Notes: generated by a model from the sequence alone, not told the origin. DNA of 64,000 nucleotides from UBA7803 sp040219935 (GCA_040219935.1 JAVJUA010000057.1:28939-92938), one strand, 5' to 3'; counted from the first letter of the stretch, positions 1 to 9,897 are shown. A program made the numbers and translations.

Positions 1-1010
<1,010 letters not shown>

Positions 1011-1020
1011 TTTCCGAACC

Positions 1021-2553
1021 TTACAGCGGGATGTTGCCGTGCTTTCGCCACGGGTTCTCGAGCTTCTTGTCGCGCAGCATGGCGAACGAGCGGCAGACCC
1101 GCTCCCGGGTCTCGCTGGGCATGACGACGTCGTCGATGTAGCCGCGGCTGGCGGCGACGAACGGGTTGGCGAACTTCTCCTGATACTCGGCGGTGCGGGC
1201 CTGAATCTTCGCCGCGTCGCCGATGTCCTTGCGGAAGATGATCTCCACCGCGCCCTTGGCGCCCATCACCGCGATCTCGGCGCTGGGCCAGGCCAGGTTG
1301 ACGTCGCCGCGCAGGTGCTTGGACGCCATGACGTCGTAGGCGCCGCCGTAGGCCTTGCGGGTGATCAGGGTCACCTTGGGCACCGTGCACTCGGCGTAGG
1401 CGTAAAGCAGCTTGGCGCCGTTCTTGATGATGCCGCCGTACTCCTGAGCGGTGCCGGGCATGAAGCCGGGTACGTCCACCAGGGTGAGGATGGGAATGTT
1501 GAAGCTGTCGCAGAAGCGCACGAAGCGGGCCGCCTTCTTCGACGAGTCGATGTCGAGGCAGCCGGCCAGCACCATGGGCTGGTTGGCCACCACGCCCACG
1601 GTGGAGCCCTGCAGGCGGATGAAGCCGATGACGATGTTCTGGGCGTAGTCACCCTGCAGCTCGAAGAAGTTGCCCTCGTCGGCGACCTTGGTGATGACCT
1701 CCTTGATGTCATAGGGCTTGTTGGCGTCCGGCGGCACCAGGGTGTCGAGCGACGGCTCGCGGCGATTCGCGGGGTCGTCCGTCGGCCAGCGCGGCGGCTT
1801 CTCGCGGTTGTTGGCGGGCAGGAAGTCGAAGAACTTGCGGGTGAGGATCAGGGCTTCCACATCGTTGTGGAACGCCAGGTCGGCGACCCCGGACTTGCGG
1901 GTGTGGATCGAGGCGCCGCCGAGCTCCTCGGGGGTCACCACCTCGTGGGTCACCGTCTTCACCACGTCGGGGCCGGTGACGAACATGTACGCGCTGTCTT
2001 CCACCATGAAGATGAAGTCGGTCATGGCCGGCGAGTAGACGGCGCCGCCGGCGCAGGGGCCCATGATCACCGAGAGCTGAGGCACCACGCCCGAGGCCAG
2101 CACGTTGCGCTGAAAGATCTCGGCGTAGCCGCCCAGCGACGCAACGCCTTCCTGAATGCGCGCGCCGCCGGAGTCGTTGAGGCCGATCACCGGCGCGCCC
2201 ACCTTCATGGCCTGGTCCATGACCTTGCAGATCTTTTCGGCGTGGGCCTCGGAGAGGGCGCCGCCGAACACGGTGAAGTCCTGGCTGAAGACGAACACCA
2301 GGCGGCCGTTGATGGTGCCGTAGCCGGTCACCACGCCGTCGCCGGGGATCTTCTGATCCGGCATGCCGAAGTCGTTGCAGCGGTGCTCGACGAACTTGTC
2401 CCACTCCTCGAAGCTGCCCTCGTCGAGCAGCATGACGATGCGTTCGCGGGCCGTGAGCTTGCCCTTGCGGTGCTGCTGCTCGATCCGATGCTCGCCGCCG
2501 CCCAGCAGGGCGGCTGCCTCCATCTCGCGCAGCGTGGCTATGTTGTTCTGCAT
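1021..2553 (-). CDS. pccB: Propionyl-CoA carboxylase beta (carboxyltransferase) subunit
   Basis: Transfers the carboxyl group from biotin to propionyl-CoA, giving methylmalonyl-CoA. The 510-residue protein has the normal family length and both crotonase-like halves: GPCAGGAVYSPAMTDF in the N half and PGFMPGTAQEYGGIIKNGAK plus RKAYGGAYDVMASK in the C half. The aspartate in GGAYDVM is typical of propionyl-CoA-type rather than acetyl-CoA-type subunits. It lies just upstream of the biotin carboxylase subunit. In this setting it would drain propionyl-CoA released from side chains or ring fragments, or serve general metabolism. Substrate choice is inferred from family resemblance. Confidence 0.93.
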   Translation of the reverse strand: MQNNIATLREMEAAALLGGGEHRIEQQHRKGKLTARERIVMLLDEGSFEEWDKFVEHRCNDFGMPDQKIPGDGVVTGYGTINGRLVFVFSQDFTVFGGALSEAHAEKICKVMDQAMKVGAPVIGLNDSGGARIQEGVASLGGYAEIFQRNVLASGVVPQLSVIMGPCAGGAVYSPAMTDFIFMVEDSAYMFVTGPDVVKTVTHEVVTPEELGGASIHTRKSGVADLAFHNDVEALILTRKFFDFLPANNREKPPRWPTDDPANRREPSLDTLVPPDANKPYDIKEVITKVADEGNFFELQGDYAQNIVIGFIRLQGSTVGVVANQPMVLAGCLDIDSSKKAARFVRFCDSFNIPILTLVDVPGFMPGTAQEYGGIIKNGAKLLYAYAECTVPKVTLITRKAYGGAYDVMASKHLRGDVNLAWPSAEIAVMGAKGAVEIIFRKDIGDAAKIQARTAEYQEKFANPFVAASRGYIDDVVMPSETRERVCRSFAMLRDKKLENPWRKHGNIPL

Positions 2554-2755
2554 GGTCTGAACCCGTGGTGCTCCCGAGGCCGGGAGAGTTGTCGATAAAA
2601 ATGCAGCCGCCGATGATAGCGTCTCGGTTCCGCGGGGGCGACTACCGGAATCGGAGGGGTCGGCGGGCGAGGGGCGCCGTGGCGCTATCGCGCCGGCGCC
2701 GGTGCTGGTACTTTCGCCGCTCGGTCACGGTTCGCGGAATGAGAGGAGGAGTGGA

Positions 2756-3628
2756 ATGAGCGGCGAGATATCGATCGAGACGCTGGAGACGGTGCGCTAC
2801 GAGACGCCGGCGCCCCGGGTGGCGCGCGTGGTGCTGAACCGCCCGGAGCGGGCCAACGCCCAGAACGTGCAGCTGCTCTACGAGCTGAACGCGGCCCTGG
2901 ATCATGCCGCCCGGGACACCGAGATACGGGTCATCATCGTCGCCGCCGAGGGCAAGCACTTCTCATCCGGCCACGACGGTCCGGAGAAGGGGGGCTGGTC
3001 GCTCAAGGACGTGCACGTGGGCACCTGGGGCGGCTACCGCGAGCCCGGCATCGAAGGCCAGTGGGCTCGGGAGGAGGAGCAGTACTTCGGCCTGTGCTGG
3101 CGCTGGCGCAACATTCCCAAGCCCACCATCGCCCAGGTGCAGGGCAAGGTCATCGCCGGCGGGCTGATGCTGGTGTGGCCGTTCGACATCGTGGTAGCCG
3201 CAGAGGACGCCACGTTTCAGGACCCGGTGGTCGCGTTCGGCGTCAACGGCGTCGAGTACTTCGGCCACCCCTGGGAGTTCGGCGTGCGCAAGGCCAAGGA
3301 GATGCTGTTCACCGGCCGTGCCATCACCGCCGAGGTCGCCCGCGAGCTGGGCATGGTCAACCGCGTGGTGCCGACTGCCGAGCTGGCGGAGCGCACCCTG
3401 GCGCTGGCCAGCGAGATCGCCGAGCAGCCCATGATGGGCCTGAAGGCGGCGAAGGAGTCGGTCAACCAGATGCAGAACGAGCTCGGCCTGTACACGGCCC
3501 TGCGCGGCGCCATGGCGCTGCAGCAGATGTCCCATGCCCACAACACCATCGCCCACGGCATTCCGGTGGATCCGGCCGGCGGCGAGCGAGTGCGCGAGTC
3601 GATCCGCAAGCCGCCGCTGACGGAATAG
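2756..3628 (+). CDS. Crotonase-superfamily protein lacking the hydratase glutamates
   Basis: A 290-residue enoyl-CoA hydratase/isomerase-fold protein. The N half carries ARVVLNRPERANAQN and the oxyanion-loop region GKHFSSGHD. The second oxyanion strand reads GKVIAGGLMLVWPFDIV and then FQDPVVAFGVNG. Aligned by eye to classical hydratase (GGGCELAM and QPEILLG), the two catalytic Glu positions are Met and Val. The enzyme may therefore do another crotonase reaction. The ATG at 2756 was chosen over an upstream in-frame start because a GAGGAG ribosome site lies 10 nt before it. It precedes a monooxygenase and Rieske A gene, but operator site 1 lies between, so it may be a separate unit. Confidence 0.85.
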   Translation: MSGEISIETLETVRYETPAPRVARVVLNRPERANAQNVQLLYELNAALDHAARDTEIRVIIVAAEGKHFSSGHDGPEKGGWSLKDVHVGTWGGYREPGIEGQWAREEEQYFGLCWRWRNIPKPTIAQVQGKVIAGGLMLVWPFDIVVAAEDATFQDPVVAFGVNGVEYFGHPWEFGVRKAKEMLFTGRAITAEVARELGMVNRVVPTAELAERTLALASEIAEQPMMGLKAAKESVNQMQNELGLYTALRGAMALQQMSHAHNTIAHGIPVDPAGGERVRESIRKPPLTE

Positions 3629-3651
3629 GCTCGCGTGGACGCGAGTGGCAG

Positions 3652-3675
3652 AAAACCGTCAGCGTTGACGCTTAT
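3652..3675 (+). promoter_or_regulatory. Operator-like site 1 (ACCGTCA-N4-TGACTGT family)
   Basis: Core at 3655-3672 reads ACCGTCA-GCGT-TGACGCT, flanked by AAA and TAT. It matches 12 of 14 consensus half-site positions. It lies 52 nt upstream of the monooxygenase start at 3724, in front of the monooxygenase-Rieske A pair. Confidence 0.6.
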
Positions 3676-3723
3676 CCGCGGCAGCGTGGTACCATCGCAG
3701 GGTTTCCGGGAAGAGAGGTGCGC

Positions 3724-4026
3724 ATGATCGTCGTCAACGCCATGATCGAGAGCAGCGAGGCGGACATCGCCGCGATGGGGCCTGCCATAGCCGCCATGGA
3801 GCAGGCCAGCCGCGCCGAGGCCGGCTGCGTCGACTACACGTTTTCGGTGGAGCTCGGCCGTCCCGACGTGCTGCGCATCACCGAGCGCTGGGACAGCCTC
3901 GAGGCGCTGCAGCGGCACTTCGCCGAGCCGCACATGGCCGAGTTCCAGAAGGCCATGGCCAAGCACCCGCCGAAGTCGGTCAATGCCCATTTCTACGAAG
4001 CGACGGAGATCGAGCTGAAGAGGTGA
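3724..4026 (+). CDS. Antibiotic biosynthesis monooxygenase (ABM)-like small protein
   Basis: A 100-residue single-domain protein of the dimeric alpha+beta barrel ABM/YgiN type. Features seen are an N-terminal strand MIVVNAMIESS, a helix EQASRAEAGCVDYTFSVE, the ITERWDSLEALQRHF segment and a C-terminal HFYEATE strand. Members include cofactor-free quinol monooxygenases and aldehyde-tolerance proteins. It ends 2 nt before the ATG of Rieske oxygenase A, so translation is probably coupled. A role in oxidising or clearing a hydroxylated product is inference. The start has a GAGAGG ribosome site 6-11 nt upstream. Confidence 0.82.
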   Translation: MIVVNAMIESSEADIAAMGPAIAAMEQASRAEAGCVDYTFSVELGRPDVLRITERWDSLEALQRHFAEPHMAEFQKAMAKHPPKSVNAHFYEATEIELKR

Positions 4027-4028
4027 TC

Positions 4029-5231
4029 ATGTCGAAGCAGGCACTCATCGATATCACCCGCCGTGAGGTGGAGAACCTGCAGAACGGCCGCATCGACCTG
4101 ATGCCCGACGTGCTGCAGGTGCCCGCGGCGAGTTACGTCGACCAGCAGCAGTGGCAGGCCGAGGTCGACCGCATCTTCAAGCGCCTGCCGCTGGCCCTGG
4201 CCTTCAGCACCGAATTCGCCGAGCCGGGCGCATTCCGCACCATGGAGGTGGCGGGGGTGCCGGTGCTGATCGCGCGCGATCAGGGCGGCGAGATCGGGGC
4301 GTTCGTCAACATGTGCAGCCATCGCGGCAACTACGTGATGAACGAGGCCTCCGGGGTCGCCAAGAGCTTCCGCTGCGGCTACCACGCATGGAACTACGGC
4401 CTGAACGGCGATCTGATCAGCGTCTTCGACGAGAAGAACTTCGGCCACGTCGACAAGTCATGCCACGGCCTGACGCGGCTGCCGGCCGCCGAGCGGGCGG
4501 GCATCGTCTGGGTGACCCTGAACCCGGCATCCAACCTCGACGTCGACCGCTTTCTCTGCGGCTACGACTCCATGCTGGAGCATCTGTCTCTGGCGGACAC
4601 CCACCTGGTAGGTCGTCAGGTGCTGGAGGGGCCGAACTGGAAGGTGGCTTACGACGGCTACCGTGACTTCTACCACGTGCCGATCCTGCATCGCGAGACC
4701 TTCGGCCCGGACCTGCCGCACCAACCCGACTTCTACGCCTGGGGCCCGCACGTGCGCCTCACCGCGCCCGGCAACTACCGGGAGGTGGCGAACAAGCGGG
4801 AGTCGGAGTGGACCATGGCCGACCTCACGCCCGGCGTCTGGACGATCTTCCCCAACATCTCCATCGCCGGCGGCCGTCGCGGCCGCGGCCCGGGCGATGG
4901 GATGTACATGATCTCGCAGCTTTTCCCCGGCGCCAGCCCGGGGGAGTCGGTGACCGTGCAGAACTTCCTGTCGCTCAAGCCGCCGGGTGACGTCGACCAG
5001 GAAGCCGTCGCCGCCTACATGGCGTGGATGGTGGACGTGGTGCGCGACGAGGACTACTACACCGGCTTTCGCGTGCAGCGGGCGCTGGCCACCGGCGCGA
5101 AGTCGCACACCCTGTTCGGGCGCAACGAAGGCGGCGGGCAGATGTTTCACCGCTGGGTGCAGCAACTGGTAGCGGCGGACGACGAAGCGCTGCCGGCGCT
5201 GTTCGATCAGACGCCGGCCGGCGCCGCCTGA
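4029..5231 (+). CDS. Rieske non-haem iron oxygenase, alpha subunit (A)
   Basis: A 400-residue terminal oxygenase component. The Rieske [2Fe-2S] ligands are C96-x-H98 and C116-x2-H119 (CSHRG and CGYHAW). The mononuclear iron site is D213-x2-H216-x4-H221 in DFYHVPILH, and D213 is also the expected bridge to the neighbouring Rieske centre. There is no beta-subunit gene beside it. The protein is clearly paralogous to Rieske D at 35072-36307: both share CHGLT, ERAG and DVD-FLCGYD blocks. The ATG at 4029 is preferred to the GTG at 4023. It converges on the TetR gene with only 4 nt between stops. Substrate unknown. Confidence 0.93.
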   Translation: MSKQALIDITRREVENLQNGRIDLMPDVLQVPAASYVDQQQWQAEVDRIFKRLPLALAFSTEFAEPGAFRTMEVAGVPVLIARDQGGEIGAFVNMCSHRGNYVMNEASGVAKSFRCGYHAWNYGLNGDLISVFDEKNFGHVDKSCHGLTRLPAAERAGIVWVTLNPASNLDVDRFLCGYDSMLEHLSLADTHLVGRQVLEGPNWKVAYDGYRDFYHVPILHRETFGPDLPHQPDFYAWGPHVRLTAPGNYREVANKRESEWTMADLTPGVWTIFPNISIAGGRRGRGPGDGMYMISQLFPGASPGESVTVQNFLSLKPPGDVDQEAVAAYMAWMVDVVRDEDYYTGFRVQRALATGAKSHTLFGRNEGGGQMFHRWVQQLVAADDEALPALFDQTPAGAA

Positions 5232-5235
5232 GGGT

Positions 5236-5946
5236 CTACTTGGCGCGCTTCACGGTGGTGAGCACGTCCTGGTAGCTGCGCCGCAGCTCACGCTTCAGCC
5301 AGTCGAGAATCATGGTCTCCGGCACCTTGGGACCCTTGGTCGCCCGGGCCATGGCCATGCCTTCCAGCAGGTACTGGGTCATGTAGTTGGTGCGGCTGAA
5401 CGCCTCCGACAGGGCCAGGTCGGGGAAGACCTTGGTGATCTCCACGTACCAGGCCTTGTCGTACGCCTTCAGCGCCGGGATGAGCACCCGCTCGAGATCT
5501 TTGTCGGTGCGCGCCGCGACCCGCAGCTCGGCGAAGACGATGAAGGCGGGGGTGTTGAGCTGACGCCAGTAGGCGTCGATGCCTTCCTCGATGCGGCTGT
5601 GCTCGGCACCGCTCTGAATCTCGGTCTCCTCCCGGGTGAAGGTGGCGAGCCGGATCTGGTTGATGTGCTCGACGGCGGCCGCGATCAGGTCGAAGCGGGT
5701 GGCGAAGTGGTGGAGCATGGCGCCGCGCGACACGCCCGCCTTGCGGGCAATGTGCTCGGTGGTGGTGTTGAAGTAGCCGAGTTCGTAGAAGCAGTCGACC
5801 GCGGCGTCGAGGATGGCCTTGCGGGTGCGGCCGCTCTTGGTCTGCTGCCAGGTCTTCTCCCTGGTGCCGTTGGTGCGCGGCGTGCGAGTGCGGCTGGTCT
5901 TGCCGTTGGCCTTCTCGCTCTTGCTCTCTGCGTCCGCTCTCGCCAT
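5236..5946 (-). CDS. TetR/AcrR-family transcriptional regulator
   Basis: A 236-residue repressor-type protein. After a basic, Ser/Thr/Lys-rich tail of ~35 residues comes a TetR helix-turn-helix: TRKAILDAAVDCFYELGYF, then TTEHIARKAGVSRGAMLHHF (about residues 42-80). The C-terminal ~150 residues are the ligand/dimer domain and resemble no ligand class I can name. It is the only TetR gene in the window and therefore the leading candidate to read the ACCGTCA-N4-TGACTGT motif. I see no copy of that motif at its own promoter, which is unusual for an autoregulated TetR. The long charged N-terminal tail is also unusual. Confidence 0.93.
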   Translation of the reverse strand: MARADAESKSEKANGKTSRTRTPRTNGTREKTWQQTKSGRTRKAILDAAVDCFYELGYFNTTTEHIARKAGVSRGAMLHHFATRFDLIAAAVEHINQIRLATFTREETEIQSGAEHSRIEEGIDAYWRQLNTPAFIVFAELRVAARTDKDLERVLIPALKAYDKAWYVEITKVFPDLALSEAFSRTNYMTQYLLEGMAMARATKGPKVPETMILDWLKRELRRSYQDVLTTVKRAK

Positions 5947-6043
5947 GTTTACCCTGCCCTGTTAGCCCCAGCCCGGCGATGGTCGCCATCCTATCATATT
6001 CGAGAGGCTCGACGCGCCATGACGCTGGCTCCGGCAGCGGCTA

Positions 6044-7309
6044 TTACCCTGCTGAAGCGGCCATTTCCTCGAGGCGCGGGTCGTTCGGGTGCAGCCATTC
6101 GTCGCCGATGACCTGGGCTACCCGCAGCTCCGGCGGAATGTTGTCGATGCCGATGATGCGGTCCGCCCACTGGTTCCAGTGGTAGATGCGCGCCTCCTGG
6201 TAGCTGAGCGGAATGCCGCTGAATCCGTATGACTGGATCGATTTCTGAATCCACTCGCCGAACTGCGTGTCTTCCTGCAGCACCGCGTTCAGCGTCTCGC
6301 CGTCGTTCACCGTCCAGTGGTCGGGCCGCGGCCCGTCGCCCCAGTCCGGCGTCATGGTCCAGGTCTCGAGGCGACACCTGTCGATGCCGTTCGGCCAGAA
6401 CAGCAGCGGCGGGATTCCGCGCTGGCTGAGCGGCGATACCCAGTTGGGGAAGATGCCGTAGGACTGGGTGCAGGTGCGCGCGATCTCGCCCGCGGTCTCG
6501 ATCTCGGGCGCAGGATTCCTGGCGTAGCCGGCGCCTTCGTTGAAGCCCTTGGGCCGGGGCGCGATCATGCGGCCGTGGCCGTTGGGGTAGAGGGTGTTGA
6601 CGTTACGGCGGTCGTCGAGGATGGGCGCCACCGTCTTCGGGTGGATGCTGCGCACGTGGTAGACCTCGGTGTTGGCCTCCATGGCCACCTTCCAGTTGCA
6701 GTTGAGATCGAAGATGTGGCGTGCCGCCAGCCGGCAGCGGTCGAAGCCGAATTCCTCCCACTCTTCGGCGATAGGTCCGAGCCACTGCCGCAGGGTCGGC
6801 GCCTCGGGGTCGAAGTTGACGAAGATCAGGTTGCCGAAACGCTCGCAACGCACCCGGGCGAGGCCGCGGCAGGAGAAGTCGAGGCCTTGGAAGTCTTCCG
6901 GGTCGCGCACCGCCAGCAGCTCGCCGTGGTGGCTGTAGGTCCAGCCGTGGTAGCGGCAGACCAGCCGCGGGCGGCGCCCGGACTCCTCGGTGACGATGGG
7001 CGCGCCGCGATGCCGGCAGGTGTTGTAGAAAGCGTTGATGCTGCCGTCATCGGCGTGGACGATGATCACCGGCTGGCCGATACGCTCCCAAAGCCGGAAG
7101 CAGCCGGGTTCCGGCACCTCGTCGATGTGGCCGGCGAACAGCCACGACCTGCGCCACAGGTGCTCGATCTCCAGGGCGTAGAAGCGGTGGTCGGTGTAGC
7201 GGCCGCCGGGCAGGTCGGGCAGGGCCGGGAACCGTTCGGGGGGCGCCGATCTGGCGGCTTCGTATTCCATCAGCGCGCGCAGCCTGCGGACGTCGGAGTC
7301 GCTGAACAT
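6044..7309 (-). CDS. Rieske non-haem iron oxygenase, alpha subunit (B)
   Basis: A 421-residue oxygenase component. Rieske ligands are C98-x-H100 and C118-x2-H121 (CRHRG, CRYHGW). The iron-binding block is EVYHVRSIH, giving the E-x2-H-x4-H pattern with Glu in place of the Asp found in A and D. The N-terminal motif GRYTDHRFYALEIEHLWRRSW is typical of the single-component-type phenylpropionate/vanillate-like branch. It is transcribed divergently from an SDR operon, with operator site 2 in the shared promoter region. No beta subunit, ferredoxin or reductase is adjacent. Substrate unknown. Confidence 0.92.
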   Translation of the reverse strand: MFSDSDVRRLRALMEYEAARSAPPERFPALPDLPGGRYTDHRFYALEIEHLWRRSWLFAGHIDEVPEPGCFRLWERIGQPVIIVHADDGSINAFYNTCRHRGAPIVTEESGRRPRLVCRYHGWTYSHHGELLAVRDPEDFQGLDFSCRGLARVRCERFGNLIFVNFDPEAPTLRQWLGPIAEEWEEFGFDRCRLAARHIFDLNCNWKVAMEANTEVYHVRSIHPKTVAPILDDRRNVNTLYPNGHGRMIAPRPKGFNEGAGYARNPAPEIETAGEIARTCTQSYGIFPNWVSPLSQRGIPPLLFWPNGIDRCRLETWTMTPDWGDGPRPDHWTVNDGETLNAVLQEDTQFGEWIQKSIQSYGFSGIPLSYQEARIYHWNQWADRIIGIDNIPPELRVAQVIGDEWLHPNDPRLEEMAASAG

Positions 7310-7335
7310 GGTGCTCTCCCCAGCTTTACTTATGG

Positions 7336-7359
7336 AAAACCGTCTGACACGATTGTTTT
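7336..7359 (+). promoter_or_regulatory. Operator-like site 2 (ACCGTCA-N4-TGACTGT family)
   Basis: Core 7339-7356 reads ACCGTCT-GACA-CGATTGT with AAA/TTT flanks (11/14). It lies 29 nt upstream of Rieske B (minus) and 75 nt upstream of the SDR at 7431 (plus), so it could control both. Confidence 0.55.
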
Positions 7360-7430
7360 GCCCGGCCGCGCGGATGTCAATCGCTTATCATCCGTCCCCC
7401 GGGCCGCAGGATCATCAGAAAGGGTAGGAA

Positions 7431-8252
7431 ATGAGCAAGCTCAAGGGAAAGATCGCCGTCGTCACCGGCGCCAGCCGCGGCATTGGCAAGGGCATCGCGC
7501 TCGCGCTGGGTGAGCAGGGGTGCATCGTCTACGTCACCGGCCGCACCACGGGGGACGGCGAGCGCACCATCGACACCACCGCGCGCCTGGTCACCGAGGC
7601 CGGCGGCGAGGGTCGCGCCATCCGCTGCGATCATGGCGTCGACAGCGACATCGAGGCGCTCTTCAAGCGCATCGCCTCCGAGGTCGATCACATCGACTTC
7701 CTGGTGAACAACGTCTACAAGATCCCCAGCCCGCCGGCGTGGGGCGGCGGCTTCTGGGACCACCCGATTCAGATCTGGGACGATCAGGTGGGCATCGGCC
7801 TGCGCAGCCACTACGTGGCGAGCTGGCATGCGGCGCCGCTGCTGTTCAAGGCGCCGCCCGGCGCCGCCATCCTCAACGTTTCGTCCCCGGGCGGTCAGAG
7901 CTATCACTTCTCGAGCTCCTACGGGGCCGGCAAGGCCGGCCTCGACCGGCTCACCGCCGACATGGCCATCGAGCTCGAGCCCAAGGGCGTGGCGGCCGTG
8001 GTGCTGTATCCGGGGTCGGTGGCCACCGAGTTCATCCAGGACTGGGCCGGCGATCGGGAGATGGATCTGACCGAGGCGCAGACGCCGCTGGCTGTCGGGC
8101 GCGCCGCCGTGGCGCTGCTCGGGGCGGACGATCTGATGAAGCGCTCGGGCAGCATCCAGTGGGTCGAGGACCTGGGCGAGGAGTTCGGCGTGGTCGACGA
8201 GCACGGCAACCGCCCGGCTCGGTACAAGGACCGCGGCAAGGCCAGCGCCTGA
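7431..8252 (+). CDS. Short-chain dehydrogenase/reductase, DHRS1-like
   Basis: A 273-residue NAD(P)-dependent oxidoreductase. It shows the Rossmann motif TGASRGIGKG (residues 13-22) and the catalytic YGAGK motif. The usual NNAG is NNVY here, followed by a long loop containing FWDHPIQIWDDQVGIGLRSHY; this loop is characteristic of the DHRS1-like SDR branch. First gene of a plus-strand group whose next gene starts 8 nt after its stop. It probably acts on an alcohol or ketone made by the oxygenases, but substrate and cofactor are not readable from the sequence. Confidence 0.9.
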   Translation: MSKLKGKIAVVTGASRGIGKGIALALGEQGCIVYVTGRTTGDGERTIDTTARLVTEAGGEGRAIRCDHGVDSDIEALFKRIASEVDHIDFLVNNVYKIPSPPAWGGGFWDHPIQIWDDQVGIGLRSHYVASWHAAPLLFKAPPGAAILNVSSPGGQSYHFSSSYGAGKAGLDRLTADMAIELEPKGVAAVVLYPGSVATEFIQDWAGDREMDLTEAQTPLAVGRAAVALLGADDLMKRSGSIQWVEDLGEEFGVVDEHGNRPARYKDRGKASA

Positions 8253-8259
8253 CCCGGCG

Positions 8260-9336
8260 GTGGCGGCGGCTGTGGACATTCCGGCAGCCGACTCGGTCAC
8301 GCCGTCGTGGCTCACCGCGCGGCTGCGCGGCGCCGGCTACCCGGACATCGACGTGCGCGGGCTGCGTCACCGACCGGTGGGCACCGGCCAGACCGGCAAG
8401 TGCGTGCGCTTCGAGCTGGCGCTGGCGCAGCCGGGCACCGGGCCGGCGAGCCTGATCGGTAAGTTCCCGTCAGACAATGCCCTGAGCCGCGACAGCGCCG
8501 TCGCCATGGGTATCTACGAGCGCGAGGTCGTCTTCTATCGCGACCTGGCGCCCCGCCTCGGCATCGCCGTACCGCGTTGCTACCACGCCGCCATCGATGC
8601 CGAGGGCCGGCAGTTCGTGATCCTGATGGAAGACTTGGCGCCGGCGCGGGCCGGCGACCAGCTTGCCGGCTGCAGCGTCGAGGTGGCCCGCGCCGCGGTG
8701 CTGCAGCTCGTCGGCCTGCAGGCGCCTACCTGGTGCGACCCCGCCATCGCCGAGCGCTTCGCGGAGCCTGAGGACGGCTTCTTCAGCGACATGCACGGCC
8801 TTTACAACCGCATGCTGCCCGCGTTCATGGATCGCTACGGGCCGAGTCTCGACGCCGCCGAAGCGGACTTCATCCGCCGCACCGGCGCGAGCCCCGAGGC
8901 GCCCCTGTTCCAGCCCGTGGGCACGCCGTTCTGCCTCGAGCACCGTGACTACCGGCTCGACAACCTGCTGATCGACGATTCGGTGACGCCGCCGCGGGTC
9001 ACCGTGGTGGACTGGCAGGGGCTGCGCATGGGGCGGCCCTTGAACGACGTCGCCCTGTGCGTGGCCGGCGGCCTCGAGCCCGATGTGAGGCGCCAGGCGG
9101 AGGAGGGCATTCTGCGCGACTATCACGCCGCGCTGGTGGCCGCCGGGGTGGGCGACTTCGACTGGGCGCGCTGCTGGCACGAGTACCGGCGTGCCGCCTT
9201 CGCCGGACTCGGACTCACCGTCATCGCTGCGGTGGCGGTGGAGCAGACCACGCGCGGCGATGCCATGTTCACCGCCATGGCCCGGCGCTACGCGCGGCAC
9301 GGGCTGGAAGTAGGCGCGGACGAGTTCCTGCGCTGA
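8260..9336 (+). CDS. Aminoglycoside-phosphotransferase/ecdysteroid-kinase-fold protein
   Basis: A 358-residue protein with the APH/choline-kinase-like fold. It has a kinase-type catalytic loop HRDYRLDN (about residues 227-234) and a downstream metal-binding VVDWQG in the position of DFG. The N half has LIGKFPSDN with the ATP-contacting Lys and YEREVVFYRDLAP as the C-helix equivalent. Such proteins in degradation clusters phosphorylate small molecules or have unclear roles beside acyl-CoA enzymes. The GTG at 8260 is the best start; no ATG is near. Immediately follows the DHRS1-like gene and precedes an NTF2-like protein. Confidence 0.85.
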   Translation: MAAAVDIPAADSVTPSWLTARLRGAGYPDIDVRGLRHRPVGTGQTGKCVRFELALAQPGTGPASLIGKFPSDNALSRDSAVAMGIYEREVVFYRDLAPRLGIAVPRCYHAAIDAEGRQFVILMEDLAPARAGDQLAGCSVEVARAAVLQLVGLQAPTWCDPAIAERFAEPEDGFFSDMHGLYNRMLPAFMDRYGPSLDAAEADFIRRTGASPEAPLFQPVGTPFCLEHRDYRLDNLLIDDSVTPPRVTVVDWQGLRMGRPLNDVALCVAGGLEPDVRRQAEEGILRDYHAALVAAGVGDFDWARCWHEYRRAAFAGLGLTVIAAVAVEQTTRGDAMFTAMARRYARHGLEVGADEFLR

Positions 9337-9402
9337 GCGCGCCGGGGCCGGAGATCGGCGGCCCGGCGCGATGACAAGGTCACCGATCGGGGGAGACGAG
9401 GC

Positions 9403-9897
9403 ATGAATGAGGCAGCGTTTACGGCGGACGAGGTGCGCGAGCTGCGTCGGCTGCTCGATGTGGAGAAGATCCGCAAGGTGAAGATGCTCTACTCGCAGCT
9501 CATGGACAGCCTGGACATCGACGGCCTGGCGGACCTGTTCGCCGAGGACGCGATCTGCGAGTTCGGACCGTACGGCACCTGGCACGGCCGCGAGCAGATC
9601 CGCAGCAACTACAAGGACGTGTTCAAGGACAACGTGCCCTACGGCGGCATTCACGTCACCACCAACCAGTGGGTGGAGATGACCAGCGACGCCACGGCGG
9701 AGAGCCGCACCTACCTGATCGACGTGGTGCACGAGCCCGACCCCCGCACCAACCCGGTCATCTGGTACGGCCTCTACGACGAGAGCTTCGTCAAGACCGG
9801 CGGGGAGTGGCTGATCTCGCGCTGCAGCCTGCAGTTCCTGTGGCCGAAGCGCATGGTGACCGAGGGCTGGCCGGGCCCGTTCCCGGGCTCGTCGTGA
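9403..9897 (+). CDS. SnoaL/NTF2-like protein
   Basis: A 164-residue cone-shaped alpha+beta barrel protein of the SnoaL_4 type. The N-terminal helix LRRLLDVEKIRKVKMLYSQ is followed by LDIDGLADLFAEDAICEFG, the normal opening of this fold, and the C-terminal strand carries WLISRCSLQFLWP. It resembles the small subunit of aromatic dioxygenases in fold but is not clearly one. Its stop overlaps the GTG start of the next SDR by 4 nt (GTGA), indicating translational coupling. One of ten NTF2-fold genes in the window. Confidence 0.87.
   Translation: MNEAAFTADEVRELRRLLDVEKIRKVKMLYSQLMDSLDIDGLADLFAEDAICEFGPYGTWHGREQIRSNYKDVFKDNVPYGGIHVTTNQWVEMTSDATAESRTYLIDVVHEPDPRTNPVIWYGLYDESFVKTGGEWLISRCSLQFLWPKRMVTEGWPGPFPGSS

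Noticed and set aside
5948..5968. Operator look-alike (GTTTACCCTGCCCTGTTAGC region) in front of the TetR gene
   Set aside because: Arms do not match ACCGTCA/TGACTGT and the spacing is several nt too short.
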